A stretch of DNA of 64,000 bases from JANQMX01 sp965247175 (GTDB lineage: Bacteria; Pseudomonadota; Alphaproteobacteria; Kiloniellales; DSM-21159). Shown in pieces: positions 17,093 to 25,229 of this stretch (positions within the stretch are counted from its first letter, which is position 1; the number at the start of each line of letters is the position of its first letter). The notes under the pieces were generated by a model that was given only the letters and a program-made list of their open reading frames with translations, was not told where the DNA came from and made no database searches. Both the position numbers and the translations under genes were made by a program. The stretch lies in assembly GCA_965247175.1 (NCBI GenBank), contig OZ252006.1:806001-870000 (forward strand), written 5' to 3'.

Positions 17093-17524
17093 TCACTTCG
17101 ACGTGTAGCCTTTTGGGTCTTCCGGGGAGGTCAGCAGCGTGCCGTCATACTTCGGAAGATCGTCATCGATCTTTAGCCACGGCAGCTTGCTTTGATAGTT
17201 GACGTGAAAGGTCGGTTGGAAGTTCTCCGGATCTTCCAAGGAGGCGGCGTAGAGGTGCATCCCACCCGGGTAGTGATCCGCTTCGAAGCCCATCGGGGAC
17301 CCGCAGGTCGCGCAGAAGTGCCGCCGTACGCCTTTGGAGCTTTCGAACGTCTTCGGCGCGTCTTCCGTCCACTGAAAGGTCTCCAGGGGGATGCCGAGCC
17401 AGGCGACGATCGGGGCCGCACAGTTGCGGCGGCAATCGTCGCAGTGGCAGTAGCAGGCCCAGGTAATCTCGCCCTGAAACTCCCAACGCGTCTTTCCGCA
17501 AAGGCAGCGGCCTCGTCTCGTCAT
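17093..17524 (-). CDS. GFA-family zinc protein (copy 2)
   Basis: 143 residues with the complete GFA cysteine set: RCLCGKTRWEF (C-x-C), CYCHCDDCRRNC, and FCATCGSPMGFEAD. This is the canonical pattern of the glutathione-dependent formaldehyde-activating/CENP-V fold. A GAGGAAG ribosome-binding site precedes the ATG. It lies near C1-related genes (a DmdA-like protein follows upstream on the same strand), where a formaldehyde- or thiol-related role would fit, but that is only contextual. Compare the less complete ligand set of the copy at 9482-9928. Confidence 0.85.
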   Translation of the reverse strand: MTRRGRCLCGKTRWEFQGEITWACYCHCDDCRRNCAAPIVAWLGIPLETFQWTEDAPKTFESSKGVRRHFCATCGSPMGFEADHYPGGMHLYAASLEDPENFQPTFHVNYQSKLPWLKIDDDLPKYDGTLLTSPEDPKGYTSK

Positions 17525-17616
17525 CTTCTTCCTCGGGTTCTTTCACCGAATCGCCGATAGGCGGAGTGTGTCTCGCCGTCGCTCACGTCCTCGTGGCTTC
17601 CTAACGCATTGTTGGC

Positions 17617-18723
17617 TCACCGAAGGAACGGCAGTGCGACCAGTTCTGCCTCGATGGGGGCGTCTTCACGCATGACTCGAACCGCGTCACCGGGCTGCGC
17701 GTCGATCGAGACCAGCGCGTAGCCGATCATTCGTTCGAGCCGGTAGGACCAGGCCTTGTGGGTCATCTGGCCGATCGGGGCGCCGTCCTTCTCGATCGTG
17801 AGCCAGAGGCTCTGGTCTTCGTTCTCTTCGCTCCCTTCTAACAGGATGCCGAGCTGATGGCGTTTGACGCCCTCCGCCTTGATGCGCCGCAGAGCCTGGA
17901 CGCCGATCACATCGTCGGCGATATCGAGATCAACAAATTTCCCGAGCCGGACCTCGAAGGGATTGGTCGTCTCGTCGGTATCGATGCCCCAGTTCAGCAG
18001 ACCGCTTTCGGTGCGCTCTGAAGGGTTGGGATACCCAGGCCCGATGTCGAAGGGCTTGCCCGCTTCCTTCACCAGCTGCCAGAGGCGGTCGCCCTTCGTG
18101 CCGTCCATCAGGAAAAGCTCGAAGCCGCCCTGCTTGGACCAGCCTGCGCGAACGACCTTGAGCGGAATGCCTTCGAGCACGGCGTCGGCGAACCAGAAGT
18201 ACTTCAGCTGCCGCACCCAGTCGCCGAGCAGGGAGGCTACCACGGCCTCCGCTTTTGGCCCCTGAACGGCAAGGGGTGAGACATCCGGTTCGCTGACCTC
18301 GACGTCGAGCCCGCGCTCGCCTGCGACGCAGCGCGCCCAGAACCAGATGTCCGAATTGCCGATCGAGAGCCAGTAGCAATTCTCGTCGATCTTGAGGGCG
18401 ATCGGATCGTTGATCAGGACGCCGCGGTGATCGCAGAGGGCCACGTACTTGCCCTGATTGACCTGCTGGCCGGAGAGGTCCCTCACACAGAGGATTTGCG
18501 CCAGCCGCGCCGCATCGCGTCCCTTGAGCTGCACCTGACGCTGGACCGCGACGTCCCACATGGAGACGCCATTGATCAGCCGCCAATACTCGGCTTCGCG
18601 GTCGCCGTAACCGCGCGGAATCAGCATCCGGTTATAGGTCAGGAGCGCCTCGGCGCCCTCGTTGAGGGTGGATTGGTAGAACGGCGATGTCCGCAGACGT
18701 CCTGCCGAGACAATGGGCGGCAT
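17617..18723 (-). CDS. GcvT/DmdA-like aminomethyltransferase-fold protein
   Basis: About 368 residues from ATG 18723 (AGGAGAAG ribosome-binding site). Folate-binding GcvT fold of the length of dimethylsulfoniopropionate demethylase (DmdA). Features include GVSMWDVAVQRQVQLKGRDA, IALKIDENCYWLSIGNSD, LAVQGPKAEAV and the RTESGLLNWG ... NPFEVRLGKFVDL stretch, which follows the DmdA pattern (acidic ESGLL-x-G plus NPFE) rather than classical glycine cleavage T-protein. Standalone members demethylate methylated sulfur or nitrogen compounds with tetrahydrofolate as acceptor. DmdA and DmdA-like non-DMSP proteins cannot be separated reliably by eye. Upstream on the same strand is the GAF-cyclase gene, 67 bases away. 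Confidence 0.78.
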   Translation of the reverse strand: MPPIVSAGRLRTSPFYQSTLNEGAEALLTYNRMLIPRGYGDREAEYWRLINGVSMWDVAVQRQVQLKGRDAARLAQILCVRDLSGQQVNQGKYVALCDHRGVLINDPIALKIDENCYWLSIGNSDIWFWARCVAGERGLDVEVSEPDVSPLAVQGPKAEAVVASLLGDWVRQLKYFWFADAVLEGIPLKVVRAGWSKQGGFELFLMDGTKGDRLWQLVKEAGKPFDIGPGYPNPSERTESGLLNWGIDTDETTNPFEVRLGKFVDLDIADDVIGVQALRRIKAEGVKRHQLGILLEGSEENEDQSLWLTIEKDGAPIGQMTHKAWSYRLERMIGYALVSIDAQPGDAVRVMREDAPIEAELVALPFLR

Positions 18724-18790
18724 CCTGGATCTTCTCCTGTCGAAGCGGGGCGAGTTGCCGGAGGTGGTCGTGTAGGGGACTGGCGAACCT

Positions 18791-20131
18791 TCAATCGGAT
18801 GGGTTTTGCGGCATTGGCTCGACGAGCCGGAAAACCGTGACGGGCTCTCGTATTCCCTTGAGCTCGACTTCCCCAATCTCTTCGGTTGGAAAATCGTCTT
18901 CGACCGCCGTGGCCGCCCGGAGGCTGAGCAGGATCTCGCCGTCTTCGGCCTGATCGCAGAGTCGCGCCCCCAGGTTCACGGCCGTCCCAGAGGCCGTGTA
19001 GTCATAGCGCCCCTCCGAGCCGACCATGCCCACGGTCGCATAGCCTAGCGAAACGCCGACGCCGAACCCGAGGCGGTGACCGAGCTTGCGCCAGCCCTGA
19101 CAGAGCTCTTGCATCCGCGCCTGCATGGCCAGGGCCAGCCGCACGGCATCGCCGGCCGGATCGTCGCAGGACAGCGGGTCGTTGAAGATCACCATGATCC
19201 CGTCGCCCGAGCGATGATCGACCCCGGCTCCGTGCGCGTTGATCAGGCGCCCCATCTCTTCGTGATAGGTTTGCAGAACCTCGATTGTCTCTTCGGGCTC
19301 GGCCGTCTCGCAGAACGCCGTGAAGCCGCGGATATCGCAGAACAGGACGCTGATCAGCGCCCGGTGACTCGAAAGCATCGCCTCTTGGCCCGAGCTTATT
19401 ACCGCATCTGCCACGGCTGGCGACAGAAAGCGCTTCAGTCGCCCGATGCGCTCGATCTCGCCGACCTGCTGCTGGACACGCGCTTCCAGCGAGGCGTTCA
19501 GCGCCTGCACTTCCTCTGCCTTGGCGCGAACCGCTTCGTTGCTGGCCTTCAGCGCCTTGAACTGCTGAACGTTCTCGATGGCGATAACGGCTTGGGCGGC
19601 GAAGAGCTTCACAAGCGCGATCTCATCGTCCGAGAACGCGGATACCTCGAGCTTGTAAAGGCAGATGACCCCGATTGCGCGCCCCTCGACATGAAGGGGC
19701 ACGACGAGGACTGTGCGCATTCCCTCAACCTCCACCGCAATCGTCAGCTGAGGGGCCGGCGTTATGCCGTCATCGAACTTCGTGATATCGAGCTCATGGC
19801 GAACGTTGCCTTCGTCGAGAGCTTGGATGGCTAGCGAGCCCTTGTTCGCCAGGGCATGGGGTGCCTCTCGCAACTGTTCGACGAATGCGGACCGAGCCGA
19901 GTTGCTTGCGACGAGCTCGAGATGGGTATTGTCCGCGTTGCGCATGAGCAGCAGCGCGTGAGGGGCCGAACAGAGCCTGGCGGCGTTCTCCAGGATGACC
20001 TCGAACACCGGCTGAGCGTCCGACCGGCTAAGGCTGATGGCCTCGAGGACCTGCCGCGTCGCAGCCTCACGCTCTCGGGCATGTTCCAGCTCCAGATCAG
20101 TCTTGCCCGGTGAGTCTGAAGCAGAAAACAA
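18791..20131 (-). CDS. GAF-domain adenylate/guanylate cyclase (class III)
   Basis: 446 residues, TTG start at 20131 with AGGAA upstream. Domains: an N-terminal helix, a GAF domain (about 35-190, with VLVVPLHVEGRAIGVICLYK), a coiled linker (195-230), then a class III cyclase domain (about 255-440). The two metal aspartates are present (D266 in FCDIRGFT and D310 in RSGDGIMVIFN), as are YDYTASGTAVNLGARL, with the substrate-specifying Asp and the transition-state Asn/Arg. The position of the usual purine-reading lysine (D-K-F-x-GD) is histidine (DHRSGD), a variant seen in a GAF-cyclase subgroup. Product is probably cAMP but specificity is uncertain. Soluble, no membrane segment. Confidence 0.87.
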   Translation of the reverse strand: MFSASDSPGKTDLELEHAREREAATRQVLEAISLSRSDAQPVFEVILENAARLCSAPHALLLMRNADNTHLELVASNSARSAFVEQLREAPHALANKGSLAIQALDEGNVRHELDITKFDDGITPAPQLTIAVEVEGMRTVLVVPLHVEGRAIGVICLYKLEVSAFSDDEIALVKLFAAQAVIAIENVQQFKALKASNEAVRAKAEEVQALNASLEARVQQQVGEIERIGRLKRFLSPAVADAVISSGQEAMLSSHRALISVLFCDIRGFTAFCETAEPEETIEVLQTYHEEMGRLINAHGAGVDHRSGDGIMVIFNDPLSCDDPAGDAVRLALAMQARMQELCQGWRKLGHRLGFGVGVSLGYATVGMVGSEGRYDYTASGTAVNLGARLCDQAEDGEILLSLRAATAVEDDFPTEEIGEVELKGIREPVTVFRLVEPMPQNPSD

Positions 20132-20294
20132 ACCGCTGTTCCTCAGTTGTCCGACCGGCAGGTCTTAGAACAGTAATTCCAGTTCGTCGCTCTGTCATCC
20201 CATCAGTAAACGGGAAGAAATCTGTGGTTGTTGTCCTGGAGCGTCGTTGGTTTTTGCGGGTCAAACCAGGAGCCGCCGCAAAGGTCTTCCGAAA

Positions 20295-20574
20295 CTAAGC
20301 CCTCAGTTTCTCGTTGTCCGGGTCGTAGGGGCTTTCTTCGATGATCTTCGCCGGGTGCAGCTTGCCGAGGATGTCGATCTCGAACTCGTTGCCTTCCTCG
20401 GCGAGATCCGGCCGCACGAAGCCGAGCGCCAGGCTCTTGCCGAGGCGCCAGCCGTAGCCGCCGCCGGTTGCGCGGCCGACCAGCTCGTCGCCGAGGTAGA
20501 TCGGCTCGTTGCCGATCGGGTCGGCGTCCTCGATCTCGCCCACCTCCAGGGTGATGAAGGCGTTCTTGAAGCCG
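20295..20574 (-). pseudogene. 3' remnant of a dimethylglycine dehydrogenase-type gene
   Basis: This 280-bp block encodes only the last 93 residues (from FKNAFITLEVGEIED to the stop) of a protein nearly identical to the C-terminus of the dehydrogenase at 22510-24945. Aligned by hand with 22510-22789, the two blocks have the same length, no gaps and about 21 mismatches. Few of the differences change the protein (for example Lys/Arg near the end and Glu/Ala in EEGNEFE). Homology stops abruptly at the GCCG at 20571-20574; the upstream sequence is unrelated and no start codon with a ribosome-binding site precedes it. It is therefore a truncated copy, not a functional gene. Confidence 0.85.
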
Positions 20575-20585
20575 TCCCGGTCAAC

Positions 20586-20599
20586 TTGCTGGAGATCAA
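20586..20599. promoter_or_regulatory. Possible FNR/CRP-like palindrome (TTGCT-GGAG-ATCAA)
   Basis: The site matches the FNR/Anr consensus TTGAT-N4-ATCAA at nine of ten fixed positions. It lies 259 bases upstream of the double-UspA gene, in the stretch left between the dehydrogenase remnant and that gene. UspA genes are often under FNR/Anr control, but this distance is long and a chance match is quite possible. Confidence 0.25.
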
Positions 20600-20857
20600 T
20601 GCAGCACTGGGAAGAAGGCTTACGATCAAGGCGAAATCGACGGTCTTGAGCCTGGCTGACAAAACGCGTCTGGCGCCGACCGAGCAAGGTAACAACGCGC
20701 CTGCGATAGGCGCCGAAGAACGGTATCGACGGTATCATTGTCGGTCGAGCGTGCTCGGACGCCTTGGATTGCCTGGCGAACAACTGAGCTCTCTTTTGCC
20801 GGGCCCTTGTCGCCGAGTCAGCTCGACAAGACCCAACTCTATGGGAGGTAGAGGACG

Positions 20858-21892
20858 ATGACCCAACCGATACTGGTGCCAATCGACGGATCCGACAACG
20901 CCAATGCCGCGCTGGACCTGGCTGCCTTCATCGCCGCCAAGTCCGACGCGCCCCTCAAGATCTTGCATATTGGCCTGCGGGAACCCGGGCCCCTGGAGGA
21001 TCGCTATGACGCGGCCGAAACTGCCTTCTCCGAGGCGGTGGATTCGGGCGCCTGGGTCAGCAAGCACCCCACTTGGACGCGTCATCTGCAGGTGCTCGAG
21101 TACATGGGCCACAGCCTTCTTGACGAAGCTGAAGCGCGCGCCCGATCCAAGGGCGCGGCAAAGGTCGAGACGGCGATTGACTGGGGTGAGGCGGGCGAGC
21201 GAATTCTGCACCATGCCCAGCACCCGCCCTGCGCAATGATCGTTGTCGGCAGCCGCGGCGCCAGCCCCATAGAAGGGGCCTTGCTAGGCAGTGTCTCCCA
21301 CAAGGTTTTCTATCTTGCGCCTTGCACCTGCATCACTGTGCATGTGCGTGGTGATGGAGGAAGCCTCGAGCAGGTGGAACGTCTCCTGGTTCCTTACGAT
21401 GGCTCCGACCATGCGAGGAAGGCACTGGAGCTCGCCTGCGACATGGCAGTGAAATTCGGCGCTAGCCTAAAAGTACTCCACGTACTGGAGCGTGGACGTT
21501 CGCCGCAGAGCTTGCGCGCCGGAGTCGATCTCGACCGGCTGGATGACGAGGCGCGCGGGGCCATTGACAAGGCGGAAGCTGCCAGCACATCGGTCACTGC
21601 TGGCTTAGTAGGCCTCTGGGCAACGATCCCCGATAGTGTTTTGCGCAATGTCGGTGAGGAGCGGCTGGCGGGCGCCGCGCGGTTAGCGGCCACGAGAGGC
21701 GTCGACGAGATCGACACTGTGCTTCTCGACGGCGATCCGGCCGCCGCAATTCTGGCAACAGCACAAGAGGATCGCGCTGACATGATCGTCATGGGCATGC
21801 GGGGCCTCGGGGAACTGGAGGGCCTGCTGCTGGGAAGTGTGTCCTACAAAGTCAACAATCTTGCCAACTGCTCCTGCATCACCGTGCGTTAG
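20858..21892 (+). CDS. Universal stress protein with two UspA domains
   Basis: 344 residues, preceded by a strong GGGAGGTAGAGG ribosome-binding site. Two UspA folds in tandem: domain 1 starts ILVPIDGSDNA and ends GSRGASPIEGALLGSVSHKVFYLAPC; domain 2 starts LLVPYDGSDHA and ends MGMRGLGELEGLLLGSVSYKVNNLANC. Both carry the ATP-binding pattern G-x2-G-x9-G(S/T), so nucleotide binding is likely. Cytoplasmic, usually induced by starvation, anoxia or stress. Its stop overlaps the stop of the convergent small gene. It sits between the dehydrogenase remnant and the intact dehydrogenase. Confidence 0.9.
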   Translation: MTQPILVPIDGSDNANAALDLAAFIAAKSDAPLKILHIGLREPGPLEDRYDAAETAFSEAVDSGAWVSKHPTWTRHLQVLEYMGHSLLDEAEARARSKGAAKVETAIDWGEAGERILHHAQHPPCAMIVVGSRGASPIEGALLGSVSHKVFYLAPCTCITVHVRGDGGSLEQVERLLVPYDGSDHARKALELACDMAVKFGASLKVLHVLERGRSPQSLRAGVDLDRLDDEARGAIDKAEAASTSVTAGLVGLWATIPDSVLRNVGEERLAGAARLAATRGVDEIDTVLLDGDPAAAILATAQEDRADMIVMGMRGLGELEGLLLGSVSYKVNNLANCSCITVR

Positions 21893-22218
21893 GGCTTGGT
21901 GGCTTGGGAGGCTTCGCCATCGCCTTTCGCCGTGGCCGCGGCGAGATCGACCATTATCTGGCTTTTCTGCGGTGGCACCGGCTGCAGCGCGTTCTTCTTC
22001 CCATCCGTCCAGGCTGCAACCATGACGAGTTGGGCAGGCTCGCCCGGATGCATGGGATCGTCGATGGGCTCTACAATGAAGAGCCCCTCAGGGCCGACAT
22101 AGAACGTATGATCGCCGAATGTCTCGCGCAAAGACCCCATAGCCGGGTTCTCTTCTTCCAAGGGATCGACGCTGAGATCTTGCTTCACTGAAGCGATCTG
22201 ATCGGAGTTCAGTTTCAT
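21889..22218 (-). CDS. Small hypothetical protein downstream of a (GA)14 repeat
   Basis: From ATG 22218 it is 109 residues: MKLNSDQIASVKQDL, then VDPLEEENPAMGSL, GPEGLFIVEPIDDPMHPGE and PAQLVMVAAWTDGKKNALQ, ending in an Ala/Lys-rich tail. I do not recognise the family. The middle segment has the look of a compact beta-rich domain, with no signal peptide or membrane helix. The reading frame stays open upstream through the dinucleotide repeat to a TTG at 22305, which would add a Ser-Leu repeat; I prefer the ATG because the extension is low complexity. The convergent double-UspA gene overlaps its stop by four bases. Confidence 0.5.
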   Translation of the reverse strand: MKLNSDQIASVKQDLSVDPLEEENPAMGSLRETFGDHTFYVGPEGLFIVEPIDDPMHPGEPAQLVMVAAWTDGKKNALQPVPPQKSQIMVDLAAATAKGDGEASQATKP

Positions 22219-22239
22219 CGGAGTGGAGTTCTTTTTCCA

Positions 22240-22272
<33 letters not shown>

Positions 22273-22509
22273 CCGCCACGAGTGGCACGAGCGCCGCTCG
22301 AGCAAGGCTTCCTTTCAGCCCTAGCGATTGGGGGCGTGTGACACAAGGAAGAGAGACGAACTGACGGACCGATAGAGCGTCAAGACACAGAAGCTCTCAA
22401 ACAGAGGCACACGCGGCCTTTCACATTGAGGAAGCGGCCGGGTGCGCCAAAATGTCAGCAGTGGCTCATTCTCGGACCTTGCCGGGTACTCTTGGAAAGG
22501 CCTGCTGGG

Positions 22510-24945
22510 CTAAGCCCTGAGCCGTTCGTTGTCCGGGTCGTAGGGGCTTTCCTCGATAATCTTGGCCGGGTGCAGCTTGCCGAGAATGTCGATCTCGAAC
22601 TCGTTGCCTGCCTCGGCCAAATCTGGTCGCACGAAGCCGAGCGCCAGGCTCTTGCCGAGACGCCAGCCGTAGCCGCCGCCGGTTGCGCGGCCGACCAGCT
22701 CGTCGCCCAGGTAGATGGGCTCGTTGCCGATCGGGTCGGCATCCTCGATCTCGCCGACTTCCAGAGTGATGAAGGCGTTCTTGAAGCCGCGCTCCTGCCA
22801 TTGGGTCAGGCCGTCGCGGCCGACGAAGTCGCCCTTGTTGAGATTGACGAAGCGCTGCAGGCCGGACTCCAGGGCGGCGTACTCGATGGAAAGCTCGGTG
22901 CCGATCAGGCGGTAGGACTTCTCGACGCGCAGGGAGTTCATGGCGCGGATGCCGAAGGGCATCAGGCCGTGCGGCTTTCCCGCCTCCATCAGGACATCGA
23001 AGATATGGTTCTGCATCTCGATGGGGTGGTGGATTTCCCAGCCCAACTCGCCGACGAAGTTCACCCGCATGACCCGGCAGGGGGCAAGGCCGACGTCGAT
23101 CTTCTTACCTGAGAGCCAAGGGAAGGCGGCGCTGGAGAGATCGGCATCGGTCACCTGGCTGAGGATATCGCGCGCCTTGGGGCCGCTCAGCACCAGCACG
23201 CCGTACTGGGTGGTGATGCGGTCGAGGCGCACGCTGCCGTCGGCCGGCAGGCGCTTCTCCAGGAAGTCGTAGTCGAAGAGCTCCCAGGCGCCGGCCGAGA
23301 CCAGGTAGAAGCGGTCCGGCGCATCGCGCATGATGGTGAACTCGGAGCGCACGCCGCCCTTTGGCGTCAGCGCGTGGCAGAGACCGATGCGGCCGATCTT
23401 CTTGGGCAGGCGGTTGGCCACCAGCCGATCAAGCCAGGCTTCGGCGCCGGGGCCGGAAACCAGGAACTTGGCGAATGCGCTCATGTCCAACAGGCCGGCG
23501 TTCTCATGCACATTGCGACATTCCTGGCCGACCGGCTCGAAGTAGTTCGAGCGCCGGAAGGACCAGACGTCCTTGGCTTCCATGCCTTCGGGCGCAAACC
23601 AGTTGGGCCGCTCCCAGCCGAAGAGCTGCCCGAAGACGGCGCCGCGCTCCTTCATGCGGTCGTAGCAGGGGGTGCGGCGGAAGGGGCGGGCGGCCGGGCG
23701 CTCTTCGTCGTGGTAGTGCACGGTGAAGACGTTGGCGTAGGCCTCCTCGTTCTTGGTCTTGAGGAAGGCCTTTCCGGCGTACTCGCCGAAGCGCCGCGGG
23801 TCGACGCCCAGCATGTCGATGGAGGGCTCGCCCTCAGTCATCCAGAGCGCGAGCTGCCAGCCGGCGCCACCGGCTGCGGTGATGCCGAAGGAATGGCCCT
23901 CGTTGACCCAGACGTTAGGCGCGCCGGCGGCGGGGCCGACCATGGGGCTGCCGTCGGGCGTATAGGCAATGGGGCCGTTGAAGACCTGCTTCACGCCAAC
24001 CTCGCCGAAGATCGGCACCCGGTGGATGCAGGCCTCGATGTGCGGCTCCAGACGGTCCAGGTCCTCCGGGAAGAGGTCGTTCTCGAAGTCGTGCGGCACG
24101 CCGTCGAGGAAGCAGGCAGGGGCGCCGACTTCATAAGGACCAAGCAGCAGGCCCTGACGTTCCTCGCGCAGATAGTAGCTGTGATCGGACTCGCGCAGGA
24201 TGGGCATCTCGGGCAGGCCGGACGCCTTGCGCTCCTGCAGTGCCGGGTGGGGCTCGGTCACGATGTACTGATGCTCGACTGGGATGGTCGGGATATTGAC
24301 GCCGATCATCTCGCCGGTTTCGCGGCCGTGGTTGCCGGTGGCGCAGACCACGTGCTCGCAGAGGATCTCGCCCTTGTCGGTGGTCACCTTCCACTCGCCG
24401 CCCGGTGTGCGCTCGACGGCGGTGACCTTGGTGCGGGTATAGATCTCGGCGCCGCGCGCCCGGGCGCCCTTGGCGAAGGCGAAGGTGAGGTCGGAGGGCT
24501 GAATGTAGCCGTCCTCAGGGTGGAGGATGGCGCCGACCAGTCCCTCGGTGTTGCAGAGCGGCCAGACCTCGGCGACCTCGCTCGGGGTCAGGAACTCCAC
24601 GTCGATGCCGATGGTCCGCGCGGTGCCGGCATAGTGAAGGTACTCGTCCATCCGCTCCTTGCTGTTGGCGAGGCGCAGGTTGCCGCACTTTACGAAGCCG
24701 ACGTTCTGCCCGGTCTCCTCCTGAAGCTCCTGATAGAAGCGGACCGAGTACTTATGGATCTGGCCGACGCTGTAGCTCATGTTGAACAGCGGCAAGAGGC
24801 CTGCGGCATGCCAGGTCGAGCCGGCGGTCAGCTCCGTGCGCTCGCAGAGCACCACGTCGTCCCAGCCGAACTTGGCCAAGTGATAGAGTGTCGAGACGCC
24901 GACGACGCCGCCCCCGATCACTACCACGCGCGCATGTGTCTTCAT
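22510..24945 (-). CDS. FAD-dependent dimethylglycine/sarcosine dehydrogenase family protein with GcvT domain (copy 2)
   Basis: About 811 residues from ATG 24945. Same architecture as copy 1 at 3314-5725: IGGGVVGVS dinucleotide motif (10-18), STWHAAGL with His46 at the covalent flavin position, a DAO oxidoreductase half, then a GcvT domain and C-terminal barrel ending YLGDELVGRATGGGYGW. The segment after the flavin His (LLPLFNMSYSVGQIHKYS) differs from copy 1 (GMHTLNPDPNISKLQEYT), so substrate binding probably differs. Expected reaction is oxidative N-demethylation with one-carbon transfer to tetrahydrofolate. The last 280 bases are duplicated in the remnant at 20295-20574. It is divergent from bioY; no adjacent accessory subunit is seen. 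Confidence 0.88.
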   Translation of the reverse strand: MKTHARVVVIGGGVVGVSTLYHLAKFGWDDVVLCERTELTAGSTWHAAGLLPLFNMSYSVGQIHKYSVRFYQELQEETGQNVGFVKCGNLRLANSKERMDEYLHYAGTARTIGIDVEFLTPSEVAEVWPLCNTEGLVGAILHPEDGYIQPSDLTFAFAKGARARGAEIYTRTKVTAVERTPGGEWKVTTDKGEILCEHVVCATGNHGRETGEMIGVNIPTIPVEHQYIVTEPHPALQERKASGLPEMPILRESDHSYYLREERQGLLLGPYEVGAPACFLDGVPHDFENDLFPEDLDRLEPHIEACIHRVPIFGEVGVKQVFNGPIAYTPDGSPMVGPAAGAPNVWVNEGHSFGITAAGGAGWQLALWMTEGEPSIDMLGVDPRRFGEYAGKAFLKTKNEEAYANVFTVHYHDEERPAARPFRRTPCYDRMKERGAVFGQLFGWERPNWFAPEGMEAKDVWSFRRSNYFEPVGQECRNVHENAGLLDMSAFAKFLVSGPGAEAWLDRLVANRLPKKIGRIGLCHALTPKGGVRSEFTIMRDAPDRFYLVSAGAWELFDYDFLEKRLPADGSVRLDRITTQYGVLVLSGPKARDILSQVTDADLSSAAFPWLSGKKIDVGLAPCRVMRVNFVGELGWEIHHPIEMQNHIFDVLMEAGKPHGLMPFGIRAMNSLRVEKSYRLIGTELSIEYAALESGLQRFVNLNKGDFVGRDGLTQWQERGFKNAFITLEVGEIEDADPIGNEPIYLGDELVGRATGGGYGWRLGKSLALGFVRPDLAEAGNEFEIDILGKLHPAKIIEESPYDPDNERLRA

Positions 24946-25229
24946 GGCTTTCGCCCCCTGCCTGTGACCCTTGGCGTTGCCCGGGCCGCCGTTCGAGAAA
25001 GGGGGAGTTTGGCCAAGCACCCCCCGCTGCGTCTAGGGGATAGCGACCACGCTCCCCCGGATTCCGACATGGGAAGGGCAGCAGAGGCGTCGCGAGGATT
25101 CGAAGCGCTGTCTAGCCGATCACCGCATAGCAGTTATCCGAACTTATCGACTGATCGCCTGAGCCGCTTGGCTATGCTCTCCTAGACTGCAGATTCGACA
25201 GTTTCAAATCGACAAGGGTGCATCGCGAC

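Noticed and set aside
20577..20882. Upstream extension of the dehydrogenase remnant as a new chimeric gene
   Set aside because: The upstream part of the frame is unrelated sequence without a ribosome-binding site and overlaps the start of the UspA gene.
25100..25229. BioR operator upstream of bioY
   Set aside because: No TTATCTATAA-like sequence was found in the leader.
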